Assembly: GCF_900009265.2 (NCBI RefSeq)
Contig: NZ_LR735026.1
Span: 195,521 to 259,520 of the forward strand
Origin: Planktothrix paucivesiculata PCC 9631
GTDB lineage: Bacteria > Cyanobacteriota > Cyanobacteriia > Cyanobacteriales > Microcoleaceae
Direction: 5' to 3'
DNA: 64,000 bases
Made by a program: the position numbers and the translations under genes. The notes below the pieces were generated by a model. It was not told where the DNA came from and ran no database searches. It saw only the letters and a list, made by a program, of their open reading frames with translations. This document shows positions 26,195 to 34,798 of the stretch, one piece after another (positions within the stretch are counted from its first letter, which is position 1; every line of letters starts with the position of its first letter).

Positions 26195-26428
26195 CTAAAG
26201 CCACTGAGATTCTTTAATCAAAGTATTTGTACCTGCATTTTCATCTCTATCCATGACACCGCCACACTGACCCTGGCCGAGCCGGAAATTTTGACCAGGG
26301 ACGGTCGGATCTTGTTTCAGTTGGGAGATCTCATGAGCTTTGGCGCGGCTAGAAGTATTTCCCGGCGGATGTCTATGCTCAAAAACTTAGACGGTCTGAA
26401 ATCTGCTTTCGGGATGTCAAAAATCTCT
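26195..26428 (-). pseudogene. Remnant of TnpB (IS200/IS605-type transposon nuclease), C-terminal end
   Basis: On the minus strand the frame ending at TAG 26195-26197 reads CGGVMDRDENAGTNTLIKES, the C-terminal zinc-finger/RuvC end of TnpB (typically C-G-x-x-x-DRDxNAAxN). Further upstream, pieces in two frames (SIDIRREILLAAPKL, and HEISQLKQDPTVPGQNFRLGQ) look like the preceding part, so at least one frameshift is present. The first Cys pair is lost. The remnant abuts the radical SAM gene stop. No intact element or transposase TnpA is nearby. Confidence 0.6.
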
Positions 26429-28012
26429 TTAGACCGATAGGGGCAAGGAGTTTAGGGTCTCGACTTCGGCGGTTGTTAAGGGCTGAAGATTGATTTGTTG
26501 CTCAATCCGTTCTCTGGCTAAGGCGCGATATTCCCAGAAATGTTCCCCAGCCGCACATAGGCCTAGATACATATTCAGCACTTGGGGTTTTTTCTGGAGG
26601 ATAATCCACAGTTGACTCCAAAACTGTCCCCTAATCTCGGGCCGCCGTATTCCCTGATGCCAGATGACTTGAGCGACTAATCTTAACCCTTTACCCAGGG
26701 GAAACTGCATGGTTTGTTTTTTGGTTGTGGAGCAGTTAATTTTTAAACATTGTTGCAAACACCGCCGCAGATAGTTTTCCGGCTCGTATAGCGTCCAAAA
26801 CCCTTCCACATACTCCCGGGCGATGTCGGCCATGGGGCGAGTGGGGATAAAGTTCATCAGGGTATTTTGGTCGCCCGTGGGGTGGCCGTTTTCCTCCATT
26901 AAGCGTTTTTCTTGTTTGAGCCGATCCCAAAGGGCCGTATTGGGCAGGGCTTGAAGAATACCTAGCATCGGTTGAGGAATACTGGTTTCTTCAATAAAGG
27001 CTTGAATCCGATCGCCGGCCCCGGCTTTTTCTCCATCAAAACCCAGGATAAACCCGGCATAAATTAGTAGCCCCGCCTGGTTGATTTTACGACAGGCTTC
27101 TATTAAGGGACTACGGGTATTTTGCTGTTTGCGGGTGAATTTCAGGCTATCTTGGTCGGGGGTTTCAATTCCCAGGAATACGGCATAAAAACCCGCTTCC
27201 CCCATCAGTTGCAGAAGTTCATCATCTTCGGCTAGATTTACCGAGGCTTCCGTCATAAAGGTGAAGGGATGGTTATGTTGCTCCATCCAGGGAATTAGCT
27301 CCCGGAGAAAGGATTTAACGTTCTTCTGGTTGCCAATAAAGTTATCATCTACAATAAACAGGGAACCGCGCCAACCGAGATCGTAGAGGGTTTGTAACTC
27401 CGCTAGGGCTTGAGACGGCTCTTTGGTGCGGGGTTTGCGGCCATAAAGGGAGATAATGTCACAGAATTCGCAGTTGAAGGGACAGCCGCGGGAAAACTGC
27501 ATCGCCATCATGAAGTAACTCTCCCGGTGCAGCAGGTCAAAACGGGGGATAGGACTTTGGCTGACATCGGGCTTTTCCGTCGAGCGAAAGATTCCCTGGG
27601 TTTGGCCTTGACTCAGAGCTTCTAGGAATAGGGGAATGGTCATTTCCCCTTCATCGAGAATCAGGAAATTAGCCCCGGCGTCGAGGGCATCCTGGGGGAC
27701 GGAAGTGGGATAGGGGCCACCCACGGCTACGGTTTTACCTAGACGGGCGGCTTTTTGAATTAAGGCTTGAAAGTCGGGTTTTTGTACTAGCATGGCGGAA
27801 AGAATCACCAGATCGCACCAGTCCCAGTCCGCTTGGGTTTCACAGGCGACATTGCGATCGCGAAATCTCATCTCCCAGTCTTGCGGTAATAGGGCTGCAA
27901 CTGTAATAATTCCTAACGGTGGAATCACTGCTTTAAAACCAGCAATTTCCATGAAGCGATCATAAGACCAAAAAGATTGAGGAAATTGAGGATAGAGCAG
28001 CAATACTTTCAT
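26429..28012 (-). CDS. B12-binding domain radical SAM protein (DUF4070-type tail)
   Basis: A 527-residue radical SAM enzyme. Residues 1 to about 145 form a cobalamin-binding Rossmann domain (VLLLYPQFPQSFWSY, DLVILSAMLVQ, VAVGGPYPTSVPQDALDAGANF). The radical SAM Cys triad is C177-x3-C181-x2-C184 in SRGCPFNCEFCD. The C-terminal 150 residues resemble DUF4070. Such proteins often do methylations or C-C bond chemistry on lipids or natural products, but the substrate is not visible. The base composition around 26700-27900 looks more G+C-rich than nearby genes, so transfer is possible. Confidence 0.9.
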   Translation of the reverse strand: MKVLLLYPQFPQSFWSYDRFMEIAGFKAVIPPLGIITVAALLPQDWEMRFRDRNVACETQADWDWCDLVILSAMLVQKPDFQALIQKAARLGKTVAVGGPYPTSVPQDALDAGANFLILDEGEMTIPLFLEALSQGQTQGIFRSTEKPDVSQSPIPRFDLLHRESYFMMAMQFSRGCPFNCEFCDIISLYGRKPRTKEPSQALAELQTLYDLGWRGSLFIVDDNFIGNQKNVKSFLRELIPWMEQHNHPFTFMTEASVNLAEDDELLQLMGEAGFYAVFLGIETPDQDSLKFTRKQQNTRSPLIEACRKINQAGLLIYAGFILGFDGEKAGAGDRIQAFIEETSIPQPMLGILQALPNTALWDRLKQEKRLMEENGHPTGDQNTLMNFIPTRPMADIAREYVEGFWTLYEPENYLRRCLQQCLKINCSTTKKQTMQFPLGKGLRLVAQVIWHQGIRRPEIRGQFWSQLWIILQKKPQVLNMYLGLCAAGEHFWEYRALARERIEQQINLQPLTTAEVETLNSLPLSV

Positions 28013-28145
28013 GAATTTTTAGTTTCTTACTCTGGCAATTTTAGGTGACATCGGCTTAATTTTTATCTATCTTAAGTATGATTATTTGATCAAATCACCA
28101 AAATTGAATTTCCGTTAATCTAATCCCAACTAAATTTTTTTTATA

Positions 28146-29258
28146 ATGTCAAGACCTACTGTATATCTAGCAATTACCAATCATGGATTTGGTCATGCGG
28201 TTCGCACCTCTGCGGTTGCGAATGAAATTCAAAGGCGTTGTCCTGATGTATTATTGATTCTCGTCACAACGGCCCCTCGATGGTTATTAGAATCTTATTT
28301 GGAGGGAGATTTTATTATCCGTCCTCGCGGTTTTGATGTGGGGGTGGTACAGTCGGATAGTTTGACCATGGATAAAGCAGCAACCCGGGAACAATGGCAA
28401 ACAATCCGTCAACAGCAACGGGCAATTATTGCCGGGGAAGTAAGTTTTATTAAACAAAATAAAGTGGATTTAATCTTAGCTGATATTTCTCCCCTGGCCA
28501 CGGAAATTGCTAAGGCTGCGGGGATTCCCTGTTGGATGATGGGTAATTTTGGTTGGGATTTTATCTATCGAGATTTGGGAGAAGAATTTATGGAGTTAGC
28601 AGATTGGATTTGCGGTTGTTTTAGTCAATGCGATCGCCTGTTTCGGCTTCCTCTCCATGAACCGATGACAGCTTTTCCCCATCAAATTGATGTCGGTTTA
28701 ACCGGGGGAAATCCTCGGTTTGATTTAGACTATCTCCGGCAAAAGTTAGGGATTAAAACCCCACCCGAAAAAACCCTATTATTAACTTTTGGCGGTTTGG
28801 GATTATCAGCAATTCCCCACCATAATATTGAACGGTTATCGGATTATACGTTTATTACATTTGATCAGCATTTACCCCCCTTTCCCAATTTAATTCAAGT
28901 CAGTAATTCTCAGAAATTACCGGATCACAATTCCCATCCCTTCCATGTGCGTCCGGTGGATTTAATGCCCCTGTGTAGTCAGGTAATTTCTAAACCCGGT
29001 TATAGTACCTTTGCGGAGGCATTACGGTTAGATATTCCTGTGGTTTCTTTAACCCGAGATGGATTTGCAGAAGCTCCGGTTTTATTAGAATGGTTAGAAA
29101 ATTATGGGACTCACCAGATTATTCAGGCGGCGGAATTTTTTGAACAGAATTGGAGTTTTCTGCACCAACCTTTGATCAAACCCCGTTTATCTGAAACCTT
29201 AGATAAAAATGGGAATGAAGCGATCGCTCAATCTGTGATTGACTATCTTATGGGTTGA
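28146..29258 (+). CDS. GT28/MurG-like glycosyltransferase family protein
   Basis: A 370-residue protein with the N-terminal pattern VYLAITNHGFGHAVRTSAVANEIQRR and a GT-B fold: nucleotide region RPVDLMPLCSQVISKPGYSTFAEAL, ending with DGFAEAPVLLEWLENYG. It resembles a family related to UDP-glycosyltransferases and the N-terminal domain of arabinokinase-like proteins. The acceptor and donor are unknown. Soluble, no signal. ATG at 28146. Downstream comes a dispersed hairpin repeat and YjbQ. Confidence 0.75.
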   Translation: MSRPTVYLAITNHGFGHAVRTSAVANEIQRRCPDVLLILVTTAPRWLLESYLEGDFIIRPRGFDVGVVQSDSLTMDKAATREQWQTIRQQQRAIIAGEVSFIKQNKVDLILADISPLATEIAKAAGIPCWMMGNFGWDFIYRDLGEEFMELADWICGCFSQCDRLFRLPLHEPMTAFPHQIDVGLTGGNPRFDLDYLRQKLGIKTPPEKTLLLTFGGLGLSAIPHHNIERLSDYTFITFDQHLPPFPNLIQVSNSQKLPDHNSHPFHVRPVDLMPLCSQVISKPGYSTFAEALRLDIPVVSLTRDGFAEAPVLLEWLENYGTHQIIQAAEFFEQNWSFLHQPLIKPRLSETLDKNGNEAIAQSVIDYLMG

Positions 29259-29277
29259 CTTTAATATTTAAGGATCA

Positions 29278-29300
29278 TTAAGCCCGGTCGGGCTTACTAC
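29278..29300. repeat. AAGCCC-GGTC-GGGCTT palindromic repeat
   Basis: A 6-bp hairpin (29280-29295) with the trailing ACTAC, second member of the repeat seen at 10821-10844, here in opposite orientation. It sits between two co-directional genes and ends ten bases before the YjbQ start. Confidence 0.65.
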
Positions 29301-29309
29301 GAATTAACT

Positions 29310-29726
29310 ATGGCACATTATCAAGAAATTTTAGAAGTACAAACCAGTGGAAAATCCTTTTCTACAATTACGGCTTATGTCCAGGAAGTAGTTAAAAATT
29401 CTGGGATAAAAATGGGAATTTGCCATCTATTTTTACGTCATACTTCCGCCAGTTTAATTATTCAAGAAAACGCTGATTCCGATGTACTCAGGGATTTAGA
29501 GAACTTTTTATCTAAGTTAGTTCCCGAAGGCAATTATTATATCCATGATGCCGAAGGGCCCGATGATATGCCCGCCCATATTCGGACAATTCTGACCCAT
29601 ACTTCTGAACAAATCCCGATTTCCCAGGGACGGTTACTATTAGGAACCTGGCAAGGAATTTATCTCTGGGAACATCGACGCCATCGTCATACTCGGGAAT
29701 TAGTCGTCCATATTATGGGAGACTAA
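29310..29726 (+). CDS. YjbQ family (UPF0047) protein, secondary thiamine-phosphate synthase-like
   Basis: A 138-residue protein of the YjbQ/UPF0047 family, which has a trimeric fold and has been linked to minor thiamine-phosphate synthase activity. Signatures are LRHTSASLIIQENADSDV, HDAEGPDDMPAHI, and GTWQGIYLWEHRRHRHTRELVVH. The conserved His residues for metal binding are present. ATG at 29310 after the hairpin repeat. It may be co-transcribed with the glycosyltransferase upstream. Confidence 0.93.
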   Translation: MAHYQEILEVQTSGKSFSTITAYVQEVVKNSGIKMGICHLFLRHTSASLIIQENADSDVLRDLENFLSKLVPEGNYYIHDAEGPDDMPAHIRTILTHTSEQIPISQGRLLLGTWQGIYLWEHRRHRHTRELVVHIMGD

Positions 29727-29734
29727 GATCAATT

Positions 29735-30517
29735 TTAGGGGGATTCGGTGGGTGTGGAAAGGGATTCTAAATAGTGCAGAAAATCCAATAATTCATTATC
29801 AGTTAAATGCTGGCGAGACCGTTTCCCATAGGTTTTGAGTAAATGGGCGCGGCCCTGTTCCTGTGTCCACCGTAATCGTTTTAATTCAATATCCGTTTTA
29901 GCAATATCCGAAGAAAAATCCGTTGTTTCTAAAGGACGACTGGAACTAGCTGCGGCCTGACTCAATTCCGGTTCATCGGAATAGGGGGAAGCCACTTCCG
30001 TACTCGAAGGAACCGGGGGTAAGGAAGCACTGCGGGCTTTAGAAGTCTTAGGGGTGGAGGATTTCCCCTCCTGATCCTGATCCGGGGTCTTGTCGGTTTT
30101 GGGCTGAATATAGGTGGCCGATAACCAATCATCGGAGGTGAGAGAGGGAATTACCCCGGCATCTTCCTCGGGGATAAAAGAGGAAGACGGAGGAATAGAG
30201 GTTTCAAAAGTAAGGGGGGTTGGGGGGACAGGAACAGCCGTTGGAACCTCCGGCTTAAGTTCAAGCGGCGTGGGTTTTAAAGGTTCCCTGGGGGTAGGAG
30301 GTTGGCGTGGGGTGGAATCGAGATCCAGGGATTGAATCGCCCGTTTTTTTGCCTGTTCCTCGGCTAACTCAACGGTATCGGCGGCGGCTAATGCCGTAGT
30401 TAGGGTCACGCCATCGACTTGTACCAATGCTCGCACGACATATTTTCCCTGATAAATAGTCAGTAACTCAGAAATTAAACTTCCCGCCGGATAACGAGAT
30501 CGTAATTCAGTCAACAT
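29735..30517 (-). CDS. Hypothetical protein, possible dsRBD-like N-terminus and Pro/Ser-rich linker
   Basis: A 260-residue protein in three parts. The N-terminal 65 residues (SRYPAGSLISELLTIYQGKYVVRALVQVDGVTLTTA, then AEEQAKKRAIQSL) have a beta-beta-helix pattern like a double-stranded-RNA-binding domain. The middle is Pro/Ser-rich and probably disordered (about 75-205). The C-terminal 55 residues (LKRLRWTQEQGRAHLLKTYGKRSRQHLTDNELLDFLHYLE) look like a helical module. I chose ATG 30517. It is divergent from the RNase II/R gene across a candidate structured RNA, which supports but does not prove an RNA role. Confidence 0.6.
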   Translation of the reverse strand: MLTELRSRYPAGSLISELLTIYQGKYVVRALVQVDGVTLTTALAAADTVELAEEQAKKRAIQSLDLDSTPRQPPTPREPLKPTPLELKPEVPTAVPVPPTPLTFETSIPPSSSFIPEEDAGVIPSLTSDDWLSATYIQPKTDKTPDQDQEGKSSTPKTSKARSASLPPVPSSTEVASPYSDEPELSQAAASSSRPLETTDFSSDIAKTDIELKRLRWTQEQGRAHLLKTYGKRSRQHLTDNELLDFLHYLESLSTPTESP

Positions 30518-30523
30518 AATCAA

Positions 30524-30949
30524 TAATTCCTAAACAAACTACGATATACTCAAAGATTAGTCATTCACAAAGCTAAACGTCACAAATTCTATACCCTATC
30601 TCACAAGCACCAAGGGAATCAACATTGGGTGCTATTCCACAAGCTCGAAGTTAGCACTAACTAAGGGAATAGATGCTACGGTCTCATCTCTTTTGCCTTT
30701 AGCCTCTATACCCAACAGACGGCTTCTGTGCACCCTTGATTGTAACACTGTCCTTATGGGGTTAGTACAATCGACCCGTGAGAAGTTCCCCCCAGGTGTT
30801 TTAAAGATGGGGTTTTCGGGATTGGGTATTGGGTGTCCGATGTGTGGGAAGCAGAAATCACTTCTTTGCTCAACCGTCACTCATTTAACACTAAATATCC
30901 CATCCCTAACACCCAAAACCTGATTCTGACAAAGAGGATTAATCGCTAC
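30524..30949. other. Divergent intergenic region, 426 bases
   Basis: Between the minus-strand hypothetical and the RNase gene. It contains the predicted structured RNA (30617-30741). On the plus side CCCCA...TGGGG followed by TTTT (about 30790-30817) could be a weak terminator. An AAAGAGG ribosome site (30931-30937) serves the RNase gene. The frames at 30632-30880 and 30693-30923 look spurious. Confidence 0.4.
30617..30741. ncRNA. Candidate structured RNA (multi-helix), family unknown
   Basis: The region folds by eye into a multi-branch structure. The closing stem pairs AATCAA (30617-30622) plus GGGTGC (30627-30632) with GCACCC (30730-30735) plus TTGATT (30736-30741), with a 4-nt bulge. Inside is a stem CTATTCC/GGAATAG, which itself encloses AGTTA/TAACT, and a hairpin ACAGA/TCTGT. 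All pairs are exact, and the sequence does not look coding. Strand is undetermined: a TTACAAT -10-like box suits the minus strand, where it would be a leader of the 260-residue gene. On plus it would be a leader of the RNase gene. Confidence 0.5.
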
Positions 30950-33244
30950 ATGGAATTTTCAATCGCTACACTGTTAGCCTATTTTTCCGATGATAAATTA
31001 GTCACGCCCAAGGCTTTAGAGAAAAAACTCGCCCCTGACGAGGAAAGTCTCCGAAGGTTTCAGATTGCCTTGGATGCTTTGGAACGAATTGGAATTCTGG
31101 AAAAAGATAAAGGTCGTTATCGACGAATTCCCGAAGAAGGAATTGTCGAAGCTAAACTGCGATGTTCCAGTAAAGGCTTCTGTTTTGCCATTCAAGACAC
31201 CGAAGGCGCCGAGGATGTTTATATTCGTGAAAGTCATCTGAGTACGGCTTGGAATGGCGATCGGGTTTTAGTTAGAATCATTAAAGAAGGCAGTCGCCGC
31301 CGTTCTCCCGAAGGAGAAGTTTATGTGATTTTAGAACGGGCTAATCCTTCGGTTTTAGCCAGAATTAAACAATCCAAAACCGGCTATCGGGCAGTGCCTT
31401 TAGATGATCGTTTATTGTTTGAATTAGACCTAATTAATGAACCCTCGGAACTAGCCGGGGCGGTGGATCATTTAGTTCATGTCGAAGTCCTGCGTTATCC
31501 CATTGGTGTCCATCGTCCCCTGGGTCACGTTGTCCAAATTCTGGGTTCCGATGCCGAGGATGCCGATGATTTAGATATTGTTTGCTGTAAACACGATTTA
31601 CCCCGCAAATGGCCCGCCGGAGTCCTACGGGAAGCCGAGGCGATTTCTAGTACCTTGAAAAAAAGCGACTTAAAAAATCGGGTTGATATTCGCAATGTCT
31701 TAACCATGAGTTTTGAACCGGATTTAGGGAATCCTGAATTTTCGGTTTTGGAAGATGAAGAAAGAGCCAAGCGCCTCCCCTGCATCGATCATGCCTTTAG
31801 TATTGAACAAACTAAATCCGATCATTGGCAGTTAGGAATTCATTTAGCCGATGCGGCTCACTATATCCTCCCCGATAGTGATCTTGACCGAGAAGCGCGC
31901 AAACGGGGAACGGCGATTCATTTAGCGGATAAATTAATTTCGATTTATCCCGAAACCATTTCTTGCGATCGCTTGGCTCTAGTTCCCAACGAGGAACGAT
32001 TGGCCCTGTCGATTATGATCACCTTAGATATGGCCGGACGGGTAACGGAATACGAGATCCAACCCAGTGTGATCCGGGTTGATCATCAACTCAGTTTTGA
32101 CCAAACCCAGGCTATTCTCGATGGTGAACCCTCACCTTTTGCCAATGTCCTCGAAAACCTCTTAGAACTGAGTCGGGCAGTACGGCAAATTCGCCTGGAA
32201 CGGGGGAGTTTTGAACTAAATTTACCCGATAGTCATTGTCACTTTAATGATGAAGGGGAACTCGGGCCCATTGTTCTCTCCTCTTTATCTCCCGCCCGGG
32301 CGATGATTTCGGAATTGGTGGTATTAGCAAATCAAATTGTCGGCAGTCATTTACATACCTTGGGTGTTCCGGCCATTTACCGCGTCCAACCGCCCCCAGA
32401 AGCCTCTGATGTCTCGGAGTTAGCTAAATTAGCAACCCATTTGGGGACGGAATTATTTTTAGAGGAAGACGAGGAGGTCGAACCGGGGACGTTCCAACAA
32501 TTTACCGAAGAATTAGCCAGTAGTCGGGCGGAAAGGGTTTTGAGTTATTTATTAGAAGAAACCCTGAAACCGGCGGTTTATAGCACCACCGCTAAACTTC
32601 ATTTTGGCTTGGCTCTCCCCTGTTATACCCATTGCACCTCGCCCCTGTCTCGCTATTGCGATTTACAGATTTTGCGGGTACTCAAAAGCGTGTTTGAGGA
32701 AGGACGCGATCGCCGTTCCACCCGGGCCAAGGAACGGGTCGATTTAGGCCATTCTTCCTGTCATGGGAAAATTACTTGGAATGTGCTCCCCCCGGAAATT
32801 CAGCATGAGTTAGAAAGTCAGTTTAACCAGTTAGTGATTCATCTGAGTGAACGGGAAAGCGTGGCGGTGGATGCGGAGGAGGACTTAGAAGGACTCAAGA
32901 AAACCGGATTCATGAAGGAACGCACGGGTCAAAACTTTATTGGGTTGATTACGGGGGTTCAGTCCTATGGGTTCTTTGTGGAAATTGAGGTGAAGTCCCC
33001 CGGAGGTACGGTTTTACGGGTGGAAGGACTGGTTCATGTTTCCTCCCTCAAGGATGACTGGTATGAATACCGTTCTCGTCAACAAACCTTAGTCGGTCGC
33101 AAAAATCGCAACCAATACCGTCTTGGGGATAATGTCGAAGTCCAGGTAAAAAGTGTAGACTACTATCGTCAACAAATCGATTTAGTCGCGGTTGGTGGCG
33201 GTAGTGAGGCGACCGAGGATAACGACGAACCCTATTTTTCCTAA
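30950..33244 (+). CDS. RNase II/RNase R family exoribonuclease
   Basis: A 3'-5' exoribonuclease (RNB family), 764 residues from ATG 30950, which follows AAAGAGG. An in-frame start at 30833 would add repeat-like residues and is rejected. Order: N-terminal winged-helix-like region (LLAYFSDDKLVTPKALEKKL), cold-shock-type region (FCFAIQDTEGAEDVYIRESHLSTAWNGDRVLV), RNB core (LPCIDHAFSIEQTKSDHWQLGIHLADAAHYI, with the acidic catalytic residues, and TSPLSRYCDLQILR), and a C-terminal S1 domain (FIGLITGVQSYGFFVEI). It acts in RNA turnover in the cytoplasm. Confidence 0.9.
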   Translation: MEFSIATLLAYFSDDKLVTPKALEKKLAPDEESLRRFQIALDALERIGILEKDKGRYRRIPEEGIVEAKLRCSSKGFCFAIQDTEGAEDVYIRESHLSTAWNGDRVLVRIIKEGSRRRSPEGEVYVILERANPSVLARIKQSKTGYRAVPLDDRLLFELDLINEPSELAGAVDHLVHVEVLRYPIGVHRPLGHVVQILGSDAEDADDLDIVCCKHDLPRKWPAGVLREAEAISSTLKKSDLKNRVDIRNVLTMSFEPDLGNPEFSVLEDEERAKRLPCIDHAFSIEQTKSDHWQLGIHLADAAHYILPDSDLDREARKRGTAIHLADKLISIYPETISCDRLALVPNEERLALSIMITLDMAGRVTEYEIQPSVIRVDHQLSFDQTQAILDGEPSPFANVLENLLELSRAVRQIRLERGSFELNLPDSHCHFNDEGELGPIVLSSLSPARAMISELVVLANQIVGSHLHTLGVPAIYRVQPPPEASDVSELAKLATHLGTELFLEEDEEVEPGTFQQFTEELASSRAERVLSYLLEETLKPAVYSTTAKLHFGLALPCYTHCTSPLSRYCDLQILRVLKSVFEEGRDRRSTRAKERVDLGHSSCHGKITWNVLPPEIQHELESQFNQLVIHLSERESVAVDAEEDLEGLKKTGFMKERTGQNFIGLITGVQSYGFFVEIEVKSPGGTVLRVEGLVHVSSLKDDWYEYRSRQQTLVGRKNRNQYRLGDNVEVQVKSVDYYRQQIDLVAVGGGSEATEDNDEPYFS

Positions 33245-33307
33245 ATCTTAACCGTTTATACCGTAGGGGTTGGGTCTGGTCAACCTCTACGCTCAAATAC
33301 CATAATC

Positions 33308-33340
33308 CATTCGTAATTCGTAATTCGTAATTCGTAATTA
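33308..33340. repeat. Tandem heptamer repeat (ATTCGTA)n
   Basis: Four to five near-perfect units ATTCGTA lie between the RNase stop and the LapA-domain start. The same unit occurs at 44317-44366 and, as the complement, at 63855-63906. Confidence 0.85.
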
Positions 33341-33345
33341 ATAAA

Positions 33346-34050
33346 ATGTCTATTACACAACTAATTAGTTTACTGATTCTGGTGGGAGGTTTGGCGATCT
33401 TTACGATCCAAAATCTATCGCCCTCTCTGTCTTTAATGTTTTTAGGTAATCAACTGCCTACTTTACCTCTTTCTGTTTGGATTTTAATTGCGATCGCCTC
33501 GGGAATATTAACCTATTTAATCATTCATAATTTATTTAAAATTGATCATCATCAGGTTAAACCTTTTTCTCCCTCTAAATCTTCTTCTGAAACCGTTGCT
33601 AAACCCCCCCTAGACCCTGTTAATCAGTCTTCTTGGGGTTATACTCCCGAACCCGTCGAACCCACGCCAGAACAGGTTTATACGGCCTCTGGTTCCGTGA
33701 GTTCTTCTGAACCCGAACCTCGTCGGAGTCGTTTTGCGGATGATGATGATTGGGAAACAGAAGTACAACCCTTTGACCCTGCTTGGGAGACAGAAGGCAG
33801 AAACACCGGGGAAAAACCAGCCCAAACTGCAACTGAGTCCGATTCATCCTATGCCTATTCCTACGAAGATCGAGATTCTAGTAGTACCGGAGTGGGGAAA
33901 GTTGAAACGGTGTATGATGCTGATTATCGAATTATTACGCCGCCTCCCAAAACAAAAATTCAAGATGATATTAAACCTCAAAGTTATAATAATTATGATC
34001 AAGAAGATTGGGGATTAGAAGATGAGGAGGATCGATCTAATCTTCGCTAA
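33346..34050 (+). CDS. LapA domain-containing membrane protein (DUF1049)
   Basis: A 234-residue protein. Residues 1-65 hold two hydrophobic helices (ITQLISLLILVGGLAIFTIQN and LSVWILIAIASGILTYLIIH), matching the LapA-type domain, here short and N-terminal. The remaining 165 residues are polar, acidic and Pro/Ser/Tyr-rich (RRSRFADDDDWETEVQPF and similar), likely disordered and facing the cytoplasm. Function is unknown. It precedes the shikimate kinase gene by 77 bases on the same strand. Confidence 0.82.
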   Translation: MSITQLISLLILVGGLAIFTIQNLSPSLSLMFLGNQLPTLPLSVWILIAIASGILTYLIIHNLFKIDHHQVKPFSPSKSSSETVAKPPLDPVNQSSWGYTPEPVEPTPEQVYTASGSVSSSEPEPRRSRFADDDDWETEVQPFDPAWETEGRNTGEKPAQTATESDSSYAYSYEDRDSSSTGVGKVETVYDADYRIITPPPKTKIQDDIKPQSYNNYDQEDWGLEDEEDRSNLR

Positions 34051-34127
34051 AATTAAGATTTATCGTTGAAAATTTGAACCATAAAATGATATAATTAACG
34101 GTTAATTTGCCAGGAGAGATAACAATT

Positions 34128-34679
34128 GTGCCCGCAGATTTAAAAGGAATCAATATCTATTTAATTGGGATGATGGGGTCGGGGAAAAGCACCGTTGGCC
34201 GATTATTAGCCAAGCAATTAGAGTATAAATTCATGGATACCGATGACCTAATTAGCAAAACAACTAATCAGTCTATTACTGATATCTTTGCCACGGAAGG
34301 AGAAGCGGCTTTTAGGGATTTAGAGTCTAAAGTTTTATCGGAAATTTGTGCCTATAAAAAATTTGTAGTGGCGACGGGAGGAGGAATTATTCTTAAACAA
34401 ATGAATTGGAGTTATCTCAGACACGGGATTATTATTTGGCTTAATGTTCCGGTTGAAGAACTCTATAACCGTTTAAAAGAAGATCAAACCCGACCCTTAT
34501 TACAACATCCCGACCCATTACAACAATTACAAACTATATTAGAAAAACGTCAATCTCTGTACGCTCAAGCCGATCTCGAAATTAAAATTAATCCGGGGGG
34601 TGTCCCTCAACAAGTTGTCACCCAAATCTTAGAAAAAATTCCCACTATTTTAAAACCTCAATCCCATGGTTTAAATTAA
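34128..34679 (+). CDS. aroK: Shikimate kinase
   Basis: Phosphorylates shikimate with ATP in aromatic amino-acid synthesis. The P-loop is GMMGSGKST at about residues 14-22, the shikimate-binding DTDD follows at about 38, GGGIIL is at about 83, and the lid contains RPLLQ. I use GTG 34128, preceded by AGGAG at 34112-34116, over a TTG at 34107. 183 residues is normal for the enzyme. Confidence 0.95.
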   Translation: MPADLKGINIYLIGMMGSGKSTVGRLLAKQLEYKFMDTDDLISKTTNQSITDIFATEGEAAFRDLESKVLSEICAYKKFVVATGGGIILKQMNWSYLRHGIIIWLNVPVEELYNRLKEDQTRPLLQHPDPLQQLQTILEKRQSLYAQADLEIKINPGGVPQQVVTQILEKIPTILKPQSHGLN

Positions 34680-34698
34680 TTTGAGACTGATAACTGAT

Positions 34699-34738
34699 AC
34701 AGACGCGCCATGACAGAGACGCGCCATGGCACGTCTCT
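34699..34738. repeat. Palindromic repeat AGAGACG...CGTCTCT
   Basis: AGAGACG (34715-34721) pairs with CGTCTCT (34732-34738) across the loop CGCCATGGCA, a very common dispersed palindrome in cyanobacteria; a partial copy (CAGACGCGCCATGACA) lies directly before it. It follows aroK and may act as a terminator, though no T-run follows. Confidence 0.7.
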
Positions 34739-34744
34739 ACAGAT

Positions 34745-34795
34745 ATAGCTCATTCCCTGTTCCCTGTTCCCTGTTCCCTGTTCCCTGTTCCCTGA
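34745..34795. repeat. Tandem heptamer repeat (TTCCCTG)n
   Basis: Six consecutive near-exact TTCCCTG units between aroK and the Nudix gene, ending a few bases before the latter's ATG. The repeat may therefore lie in that gene's leader. Confidence 0.9.
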
Positions 34796-34798
34796 TTT

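Noticed and set aside
30632-30923. Two open frames over the candidate RNA (minus 30632-30880 and plus 30693-30923)
   Set aside because: Both cross paired stems and repeats, have weak starts, and look non-coding. The structured-RNA reading explains the region better.
30833-30949. Upstream in-frame start for the RNase II/R gene
   Set aside because: It would add residues translated from repeat-like sequence (NTKYPIPNTQ), and a better ATG with AAAGAGG is at 30950.
33610-34018. Several frames inside the LapA-domain gene
   Set aside because: They overlap the low-complexity acidic tail on either strand and lack any ribosome site.
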